Below, in pieces: positions 1 through 5,555 of a stretch of DNA of 5,555 bases. How positions within the stretch are numbered: position 1 is the stretch's first letter; each line of letters opens with the position of its first letter. The translations under genes were made by a program, and so were the position numbers. The notes under the pieces are model-generated. The model saw only the letters and a list, made by a program, of their open reading frames with translations. It did not search any database and was not told where the DNA came from. The DNA comes from an uncultured Dyadobacter sp. (GTDB lineage: Bacteria; Bacteroidota; Bacteroidia; Cytophagales; Spirosomataceae), in NCBI GenBank assembly GCA_946481035.1, contig CAMLNK010000340.1, positions 1 to 5,555 of the forward strand. Direction: 5' to 3'.

Positions 1-16
1 TAGAAACGATACTTCC

Positions 17-40
17 TGTTAATATGATAAAATTTTAACA
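17..40. repeat. Inverted repeat TGTTAA-N12-TTAACA, possible operator-like dyad
   Basis: TGTTAA at 17-22 is the exact reverse complement of TTAACA at 35-40, with a 12-base AT-rich spacer. A 10-base palindrome (TAAAATTTTA, 28-37) overlaps the right arm. The spacing would suit a dimeric DNA-binding regulator, but AT-rich DNA produces such dyads by chance and no regulator gene is visible here. Confidence 0.25.
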
Positions 41-157
41 AAAATAGGGGTTCGCTGCGAAAACATCAGGCCGTTTGCTGGTCGAAAAGGGGTGGTTGAT
101 AAATATATGATTTTAAAGAAGGGTTGGAAGTATATGTTTACCTGTATCGCACTAGTT

Positions 158-171
158 GAGCTCCGGAGCTC
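158..171 (+). repeat. Perfect 14-base palindrome in the leader, hairpin-capable
   Basis: GAGCTCCGGAGCTC is a perfect palindrome. As RNA it could form a 5-bp GC-rich stem with a CCGG loop, and the flanks (153-157 against 172-176) could extend the stem using G-U wobbles. There is no following T-run, so it does not look like an intrinsic terminator. It could be a leader structure or a protein-binding site; the function is unknown. Confidence 0.5.
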
Positions 172-213
172 GGCTGTTGTGAAACGGCACCCACTTTCGC
201 TAAGCAGATTCTA

Positions 214-237
214 TCGGATATCGTCAAGCGATACCGA
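214..237 (+). repeat. Imperfect inverted repeat in the leader, hairpin-capable
   Basis: TATCG (219-223) and CGATA (229-233) are reverse complements around a 5-base TCAAG loop. The stem extends outward with TCGG (214-217) against CCGA (234-237), leaving A218 as a single-base bulge, giving nine pairs in all. No T-run follows. With the palindrome at 158-171 it suggests a structured 5' leader, but neither hairpin matches a riboswitch that I recognise. Confidence 0.35.
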
Positions 238-286
238 CCTATTCTTCGCCCTTTCGCAAGTGGCGGCTGGGGGTGTTTGTACATAT

Positions 287-294
287 AACTCAGG
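287..294 (+). promoter_or_regulatory. AACTCAGG motif upstream of the first start codon
   Basis: AACTCAGG ends six bases before the ATG at 301. The same eight bases occur at 4011-4018, one base before the second gene's ATG. The AGGG at 292-295 could act as a weak Shine-Dalgarno, although many Bacteroidota genes initiate without one. The match may be a translation-related signal or chance. Confidence 0.25.
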
Positions 295-300
295 GTAATT

Positions 301-3300
301 ATGAGAAAAAAGTTAGCAGTAAAATTATTTCTGTTTTTTACCAGTGTAAGCTTGACATTCGGGCAAATCATTAAGCCCGCCGATAGCTTGTCGATTCCGG
401 CAGCAATGGCGTACATGTTATCACAAGAGCATGTACCAAAGGCGCCTCAGACAGTTCAAAGCCCCAATGCGGCAGGGTTGGGCGCTTACGGTGATATTCC
501 CGTGTCACTTTATACGGGGAAGCCGGAAATCGAGATCGATTTATTTTCCGTCCAGTCGGGAAAGGTAGAAATTCCAATTGGGTTGAATTACGATGCTTCC
601 GGCGTTCGTCCCGATGTCCATCCCGGCTGGACAGGGCTTAACTTTGGCCTATCTACACAATATGCGATAACCAGGGGCGTGCGGGATGGCCCGGATGAAG
701 GATTGGAGGGGTTTTCGTTTGAACAACCTGGATACATTCATGCGAGTGTGAGAAATGCGTTGAATTATGCTGCGCCGGATTGGACTTCGGTTCAGAAGCT
801 CAGTGCGTTGGCGTCCGCGTTATCCACTCTTGATTCAGAAACAGATGAATATTCTTTTTCCGCACCAGGGCTATCAGGGAAATTCTATCTTGCCCACAGT
901 GGAAAGTTTGTTGTTCAGTGTGATAAACCGGTTAAGGTGGAATTGATAGACAACAACTTGTTATATCCACCATTCAGCCCACCGTTTTGGATGCCCAGTT
1001 TTTGGAACAATTTCAATAATGGGAAATACCGGCCGCATTTTACAGGATTTTATCTGACAGACGCTAACGGGACAAAATATGAGTTTGGAGGAGGAAATGG
1101 CTACACCGAATACAGCATAGATTTTTTTAGACAAGGGGAAGATACCTGGACCTGCAACGCATGGTATCTCAAATCCATCACGCAACAAACCGGTAAGATA
1201 ATCAACTTTATCTACGAGCGTGGCGATTTTGTCGCGCAGATGTATTTTTCGGTTTATAATAAAACGGCCCAGATCAATGGTGGTAATCAATTTGGTTGCT
1301 CCGCATGGTCTTCGCTGATTGGGCTTTACGGGCCTTACAACGGCAAATTGATATCTCCGATCTATTTAAAAGAGATTGCCGGGGACAATTTCAAGGTTAA
1401 GTTCGCTTCGTCGGAAAGTACCGAGCTACGTTATGGTAACGACATTTTTTTTACCCATGTTATTGCTGATGAGCAGCAGTATTCAAGCAAGGTAGATTTT
1501 CTTACTTACTTATACGACTGTTTCTACCCCGTTAATAACAATGCCCCGGGTACTTGTGATTTTAGCACCACCCTTGCTACATTGCTGACGAAGCTTAAAT
1601 GGCGTAAGCTTGATAAGATTGAAATACAGAATGGTGCCGGGAGCCCGATCAAGCAATTTCTGCTGGGATATAACAATGTCCTGACGGAACGATTAATGCT
1701 TCAAACTGTTCAGGAAAAATCTGGCGATGGCCTGAAATCGCTTCCACCCTATACCTTTGAGTATTTTACTGATCCGAATCTGTCTCTGCCTGCCTATTGT
1801 AAGTCTCACACGGATCATTGGGGTTTTAATAACGGCATACCCATTAATACCGCTTCCGACTATAACAATTTTCTCAACTATGGTACAAATTTCAGAACCT
1901 GTGCAGTAGATGCCAAAGTCGCTAAATTGGGCTCATTAAAATCGATCAAGTATCCCACAGGCGGATATACGAAGTTTATATTTGAACAGCACACATTTTC
2001 AAGGGAAGTTAAATTGAAGCGGTGGGAGGGTGAAGATTCTTTTGCCAACAATCAGAAGGCAGGAGGATTGAGGATAAAGGAGGTTTATAGTTATGATCCT
2101 AATATTCCGGGTATCATTAAAAGTAAAAAGTACTATTACCTAACGAATTTCAACCCAGTAAATCCCGATACTTCGGCTACCACACTGTCGAGTGGCATTT
2201 TGGGAGGGAAAGCACAATATTACTGGCCTGATTATCAGCCTGCGCCGGGCTTCGGCAATTTTACTGTTAAGGAGCAAATATTTTCGACCCAATCCGTGTT
2301 GCCTGCTTCTGAAAATTCATTTGGAAGTCACATTGGTTATTCAAAAGTAATTGAGCGGACGGAGGCGCTGGGTTGGTCGGTTTATCAGTTTTCCAACTTC
2401 GAGAATGGTTATCGGGACAATGCACCGTCCGGTTATATTCAGCCTAGCTCAACACCATACCAGCCATACAACAGTTTCGCATACAGAAGAGGAAAAATGC
2501 TGGTAAAGGAAGAATATTTTCAAAATGGCAATCCTTCTCTCAAGACGAATATTCAATATGGCGTGGTGGGAAATGAGGGCGACTATACGGCATTTGCCAC
2601 GAAAGCGACGCGTACAGATTATTGTAATACAGGGAATTATTCACTTGAAGGAACAGCCTATATTATCGATGTCAGGAAATTCCTTCCGACCGAGGTAATC
2701 GAGAATAGATACGATCAGGATAATCCAGCCATGTTTTGCAGTTCAGTAAGTACGAATTCGTATTGGCCTAGCGGGCAGCCAGATGTGGAGGGAAAGAGCG
2801 ACAGCAAAGGACGGTTTATCAAGCACAGGTACAAGTATCCGCCTAATGAACAGGATGCGGCAAGTATTGCCATGACGACCAAGCATATTATCAATCCGGT
2901 GACCGAGATACTTAAATATTCTGGTCTGGATATTTTACCTACTCAAATCCAGTTAACGAGAATATCCCACGACCTTTTTTCAGGTGCTTATTTACCTAAA
3001 AAGGTTGAAAGTAGGCTATGGGATCTTCCGACGCTCACCACCGACATTGAATTCCTTACCTACGACCCACGAGGAAACGTGCTGACTTACAAGGAGCTTA
3101 ACGGGCCCGTCAATAAGCTGGAATACTTCGGCCTTGCCGATATTGGTAAAACAGATCTACTCAAAAACAAAACTATCGCGGAAGGCACATCCATATCGCA
3201 ATCAACCAGTTACAATTACAAACCTGCCATAGGTGTAGAATCGATCCAGGATCCGAACGGAAAGATGGTTTTCTACGAATATGACAGTTTCAACCGCCTG

Positions 3301-3975
3301 AAATCGGTTATATCAAACAATGCCGGCGGACCTAAGCGGGCGGGTTATTGCTATAATCTCGCGGGCCAGGTTGTGGATTGTGCGGCATTGGCACCGACAG
3401 GAACGGTTTCTGCGCCTCCGTTGCTGCTGATTTCCGAAGCCGCGCTGCCGGTGACACTGGTTGAATTCCACGGTGTTCGCCATGAAAATGCCGCCTTGCT
3501 GTCCTGGCTTACCACTCACGAATCCAATAGTGACCATTTCGCAATTGAACGTAGCGCCAATGGAAAACAATGGGAGACGATCGGGACGGTCACGTCGCAT
3601 GGAGAAGGCGACGAAAAGCAATCCTACACATTTACGGATTCCGCTCCTTTGCCTGGGGAAAATTTATATCGGCTTAAAATGGTCGATCGGGACGGCACAT
3701 TTGCGTACAGTCGTATTCAAAGTGTGACGTTTAGAGATCCGCATGATGCCGTATTCTATCCCAATCCGGTTTCGGTCGGAGGAAGATTGAAGATCCGCGT
3801 TTCCGACCCCTCGACGATTAATCGTATTGCGATTTTCGACTCGGAAGGAAATGAACTGATGTCATGCCCGTGGCAATCAGAGATCGACATTGCCCGCTTA
3901 ACTGCCGGGCTATACGTCGTCCGCATCACCTATCGCGACGGTTCTACCGGCGTACACCGGATAGCGAAGCAATAG
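301..3975 (+). CDS. Secreted Rhs/YD-repeat-like protein with T9SS C-terminal sorting domain
   Basis: This is a complete 1224-residue gene, and the start is well fixed: an in-frame TAA lies at 286-288 and no other start codon intervenes. Residues 1-21 are a Sec signal peptide (MRKK, a hydrophobic stretch, then TFG before Q22). Residues 55-134 carry the block common in Bacteroidota YD proteins (PNAAGLGAYGDIPVSLYTG, a LNYDASG stretch, then TRGVRDGPDEG). Rhs-like shell motifs follow: GFYLTDANGTKYEFGG (249-264), NAWYLKSI (286-293), SIKYPTGGYTKFIFE (548-562), AGGLRIKEVYSYD (587-599), YDPRGNVLTY (921-930) and PNGKMVFYEYDSFNRL (985-1000). A YCYNLAGQVVDC segment (1016-1027) closes the body. A beta-sandwich module (about 1049-1145) and a type A T9SS tail (about 1150-1224) end the protein. 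I see no Rhs core protease motif and no toxin domain. It is probably exported by Sec and then T9SS to the cell surface or medium. The exact role is unknown: shell, adhesin or toxin partner. Confidence 0.9.
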   Translation: MRKKLAVKLFLFFTSVSLTFGQIIKPADSLSIPAAMAYMLSQEHVPKAPQTVQSPNAAGLGAYGDIPVSLYTGKPEIEIDLFSVQSGKVEIPIGLNYDASGVRPDVHPGWTGLNFGLSTQYAITRGVRDGPDEGLEGFSFEQPGYIHASVRNALNYAAPDWTSVQKLSALASALSTLDSETDEYSFSAPGLSGKFYLAHSGKFVVQCDKPVKVELIDNNLLYPPFSPPFWMPSFWNNFNNGKYRPHFTGFYLTDANGTKYEFGGGNGYTEYSIDFFRQGEDTWTCNAWYLKSITQQTGKIINFIYERGDFVAQMYFSVYNKTAQINGGNQFGCSAWSSLIGLYGPYNGKLISPIYLKEIAGDNFKVKFASSESTELRYGNDIFFTHVIADEQQYSSKVDFLTYLYDCFYPVNNNAPGTCDFSTTLATLLTKLKWRKLDKIEIQNGAGSPIKQFLLGYNNVLTERLMLQTVQEKSGDGLKSLPPYTFEYFTDPNLSLPAYCKSHTDHWGFNNGIPINTASDYNNFLNYGTNFRTCAVDAKVAKLGSLKSIKYPTGGYTKFIFEQHTFSREVKLKRWEGEDSFANNQKAGGLRIKEVYSYDPNIPGIIKSKKYYYLTNFNPVNPDTSATTLSSGILGGKAQYYWPDYQPAPGFGNFTVKEQIFSTQSVLPASENSFGSHIGYSKVIERTEALGWSVYQFSNFENGYRDNAPSGYIQPSSTPYQPYNSFAYRRGKMLVKEEYFQNGNPSLKTNIQYGVVGNEGDYTAFATKATRTDYCNTGNYSLEGTAYIIDVRKFLPTEVIENRYDQDNPAMFCSSVSTNSYWPSGQPDVEGKSDSKGRFIKHRYKYPPNEQDAASIAMTTKHIINPVTEILKYSGLDILPTQIQLTRISHDLFSGAYLPKKVESRLWDLPTLTTDIEFLTYDPRGNVLTYKELNGPVNKLEYFGLADIGKTDLLKNKTIAEGTSISQSTSYNYKPAIGVESIQDPNGKMVFYEYDSFNRLKSVISNNAGGPKRAGYCYNLAGQVVDCAALAPTGTVSAPPLLLISEAALPVTLVEFHGVRHENAALLSWLTTHESNSDHFAIERSANGKQWETIGTVTSHGEGDEKQSYTFTDSAPLPGENLYRLKMVDRDGTFAYSRIQSVTFRDPHDAVFYPNPVSVGGRLKIRVSDPSTINRIAIFDSEGNELMSCPWQSEIDIARLTAGLYVVRITYRDGSTGVHRIAKQ
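3445..3972 (+). other. Beta-sandwich module plus type IX secretion sorting tail of the first protein
   Basis: These are residues 1049-1224 of the gene starting at 301. The module begins LPVTLVEF and continues with LSWLTTHESNSDHFAIERS, WETIGTV, YTFTDSAPLPGENLYRLKM and VDRDGTFAYSRIQSV, a fibronectin-III-like pattern very common before T9SS tails in Cytophagales. The sorting tail then starts at YPNPV (1153-1157), contains LKIRVSDPS, IAIFDSEGNEL and LTAGLYVVRITYRDGS, and ends in RIAKQ. In characterised members such tails direct outer-membrane translocation, after which PorU removes the tail and may attach the protein to lipopolysaccharide. Local GC is clearly higher than in the central body of the gene. 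Confidence 0.92.
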
Positions 3976-4019
3976 CTCTTGCTCATCCTTCTATTCTTTA
4001 TTTAAACCCAAACTCAGGT
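3976..4019 (+). other. Short intergenic spacer, probably within one transcript
   Basis: The 44 bases between the TAG of the first gene and the ATG of the second are pyrimidine-rich on the left and A-rich near the start codon. I find no stem-loop with a T-run, so a terminator is unlikely here. The spacing and shared strand favour an operon, which is an inference. Confidence 0.6.
4011..4018 (+). promoter_or_regulatory. AACTCAGG motif immediately before the second start codon
   Basis: This is identical to the motif at 287-294 ahead of the first gene. Here only one base separates it from the ATG, too close for normal Shine-Dalgarno pairing, which argues against a simple ribosome-binding role. 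It may reflect a duplicated start region or chance. Confidence 0.25.
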
Positions 4020-5555
4020 ATGAAACACACATTATCCTGGTTGGTGGTCTGCGCGCTCGTGCGGATCACCTGCTACGCGCAGCAAACAAATACGCGTAAC
4101 TACATTATCCAGCGTACTTACAAACAATCGGGCGCCAATGCAGACGACGCTGGTAAGGTCACCACCCAAGTACAGTATTTTGATGGCCTGGGCCGACCGG
4201 CACAAACGGTGACGTTGGCGCAGAATCCGGCCGGCCAGGATTTCGTTGAGCCGTTGGAATATGACGCGGCTGGCCGGATTGTAAAGAAATATCTCCCGTA
4301 TGTGGCTTCTGGTAATGGCGCGTTTCATGGGAATGCAACCACCGAAGCAGGCAATTGGTATAACGTCAACACCGCCGGCCTGTCATCTTCGGACCTGGGC
4401 AGGCCCTACCAGGAGACGTTCTTTGAACCTGCACCAACCAATCGCATTTCGGGAGAGCGGGCCCCTGGTAATAAAAGCAGCACTTCGGTGATCAAGCAGA
4501 AGGTTAATACGGCAAATCAGGTAAATCGTTATGATTATGATCAGATGGCAAATACCATTGTTCAAGTAGGGTCGTATGCAGCAGGAACATTGACCTATAA
4601 AAATATCACCGATGAGCAGGGAAATGTTACGAATGAATTTACCGACCTGCTCGGCCAGGTAATCTGCCGGCAGGTTATCGCGGGAGCGGGTAACGTCCTC
4701 TCCACTTATTACATCTATGACGATGCCGGGCTGCTCCGGGGCGTTTTGCAGCCGAACTACCAGGACGTGCCGTCGTTGACCGATCATGCATTTACATATG
4801 ACTACGACGAGCGGGGCCGCATGACGGTGAAGCGTGTGCCCGGGGGAGGAGCAACGGAGCTGGTGTACGATAAATACAACCGACTGGCGCTTTCCCGCGA
4901 TCCCAACCAGCTCGCGCGTGGCGTATGGGCGTTTACGAAGTATGACGCACTCGACCGGCCGATCCTGACGGGAGAAATCGTTTCAAATGCGACCCGCCAA
5001 AGCTGGTCGGTAAGCGTCGATGCCAATACCGAGCACCATGAAGAGCGTAGCAACGGGGTAGTCCAGGGTTATACATTGGACAAAACGGCTCCTAAAACAG
5101 CCACGGAGGCTAATATGCTAACCATCACTTTCTACGATGATTACGCTTTTTCAAAGGCCGCCAACCTAAGCTATAATGCCGCATATTACCCAGCCTCCAA
5201 TTCGAATGTAAAAGGGCAGGTCACCGGCACACGTGCGAGGATGCTTCCCGGGAATGGAGCCGCCGGCGGCTGGCTGACGTCCGTAACGTATTACGATGTA
5301 GAATATCGGCCAATTCAGAGTGCGCGGGAGCTTTATGATTTGGGTGCAAACAGTGTCGAACGCATTTCAACGCAATATAAATACGATCTTGCACCAGTGA
5401 TAGCTGAACAGAAAACAGAACAGCTGTTGCCTGGCAATGTAACGCATTCGCACAGCGCGACCTTCGAGTACGACCATGTGGACCGGTTGCTTAGCGTTAA
5501 CGAAAAGGTGGTGAGTGGAAACAAAACAAAGGAGCTTTTTACCTCGGCGCACCGT
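4020..5555 (+). CDS. DUF6443 / YD-repeat (Rhs-family) secreted protein, 3' end beyond window
   Basis: The frame is open from ATG 4020 to the last base (512 codons, no stop), so the gene is partial at its 3' end. The start is supported by a good signal peptide: MKHTLSWLVVCALVRITCYA, with likely cleavage before Q21. Residues about 25-150 match the style of the DUF6443 region that opens many Bacteroidota Rhs proteins: TRNYIIQRTY (25-34), VQYFDGLGRPAQTV (51-64), PLEYDAAGRIVKKYLPY (78-94), GNWYN (111-115) and LGRPYQETFFEP (126-137). YD-type repeats follow: YDYDERGRMTVKRVP (260-274), ELVYDKYNRLALSRDP (280-295), TKYDALDRPILTGE (306-319), YYDVEYRPIQS (424-434) and FEYDHVDRLLSV (482-493). Family members usually continue for several hundred residues to an RHS-associated core and a variable, often toxic, C-terminal tip. 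None of that is visible here, so effector activity is inferred only. It probably shares a transcript with the gene upstream. Confidence 0.9.
   Translation, partial: MKHTLSWLVVCALVRITCYAQQTNTRNYIIQRTYKQSGANADDAGKVTTQVQYFDGLGRPAQTVTLAQNPAGQDFVEPLEYDAAGRIVKKYLPYVASGNGAFHGNATTEAGNWYNVNTAGLSSSDLGRPYQETFFEPAPTNRISGERAPGNKSSTSVIKQKVNTANQVNRYDYDQMANTIVQVGSYAAGTLTYKNITDEQGNVTNEFTDLLGQVICRQVIAGAGNVLSTYYIYDDAGLLRGVLQPNYQDVPSLTDHAFTYDYDERGRMTVKRVPGGGATELVYDKYNRLALSRDPNQLARGVWAFTKYDALDRPILTGEIVSNATRQSWSVSVDANTEHHEERSNGVVQGYTLDKTAPKTATEANMLTITFYDDYAFSKAANLSYNAAYYPASNSNVKGQVTGTRARMLPGNGAAGGWLTSVTYYDVEYRPIQSARELYDLGANSVERISTQYKYDLAPVIAEQKTEQLLPGNVTHSHSATFEYDHVDRLLSVNEKVVSGNKTKELFTSAHR

Larger units (their letters stand above)
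1..300. other. Non-coding leader region upstream of the first YD-repeat gene
   Basis: I see no convincing gene here. A GTG-started open frame at 92-298 (+) and an antisense frame covering 138-416 show no recognisable domain, and the antisense one runs into the start of the real gene. The first ~50 bases are AT-rich. The rest holds two short inverted repeats (158-171 and 214-237) that could fold in RNA. I looked for the Bacteroidota promoter pattern (TTTG, about 19-20 bases, TAnnTTTG) and found only weak partial matches, such as TTTG at 74-77 with no good partner. The transcription start is therefore undetermined. Nothing identifies the end of an upstream gene. Confidence 0.6.

Noticed and set aside
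92..298. GTG-started 68-codon open frame before the first gene
   Set aside because: No recognisable domain, no supporting start signal, and it spans both hairpin repeats; more likely non-coding leader.
138..416. Antisense 92-codon frame overlapping the leader and the start of the first gene
   Set aside because: About 40% lies opposite the signal-peptide region of a well-supported gene, and the translated sequence resembles no family I know.
3313..3621. Antisense 102-codon frame opposite the body-tail junction of the first gene
   Set aside because: Shadow of a GC-rich coding stretch; the plus strand has the LPVTLVEF module in frame.
301..3975. Reading the first protein as a classical Rhs polymorphic toxin
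   Set aside because: It lacks the RHS core and a variable toxin tip and instead ends in a T9SS sorting tail.
3976..4019. Possible terminator between the two genes
   Set aside because: No inverted repeat with a following T-run was found in these 44 bases.
4383..4787. Antisense 134-codon open frame opposite the second gene
   Set aside because: The plus-strand frame carries clear DUF6443/YD motifs here; the antisense translation is low in plausibility and has no domain.
1..5555. CRISPR array, tRNA/rRNA gene or insertion sequence
   Set aside because: No regularly spaced repeats, no tRNA-like cloverleaf or rRNA segment, and no transposase motif or terminal inverted repeats were seen.

Overview
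The window looks like part of a Bacteroidota chromosome, most likely from Cytophagales of the Spirosoma/Dyadobacter type. The evidence is a C-terminal type IX secretion (T9SS) sorting tail of the YPNP...G(L)YVVRI class, the LPVTLVEF-type beta-sandwich module that often precedes it, a Bacteroidota-style DUF6443/YD-repeat protein, and the absence of strong Shine-Dalgarno sequences. The genus is an inference from sequence style, not a database match.

Layout: bases 1-300 contain no gene I can support. This leader holds an AT-rich start with a dyad (17-40) and two hairpin-capable inverted repeats (158-171 and 214-237). Bases 301-3975 (+) encode a complete 1224-residue secreted protein with a Sec signal peptide, a long Rhs/YD-type beta-rich body and a T9SS sorting tail. 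After a 44-base gap with no terminator-like hairpin, bases 4020-5555 (+) encode the first 512 residues of a second secreted Rhs/YD protein. It starts with a signal peptide and a DUF6443-like region, continues into YD repeats, and runs off the window edge without a stop.

The two genes are on the same strand, close together and probably co-transcribed. The first has the family's N-terminal block and some YD-like repeats but no Rhs core or toxin end. The second has the DUF6443 start and YD repeats, and its C-terminal core and any variable tip lie beyond base 5555. They could be two halves of one secreted Rhs shell, loosely analogous to TcB/TcC, but this is a hypothesis. GC content is about 42% in the middle of gene 1 (1441-2040), about 53-54% in its tail (3361-3960) and about 55% in gene 2 (4621-5220), by hand count. 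This suggests gene 1 is a mosaic or that its body evolves under different pressure.
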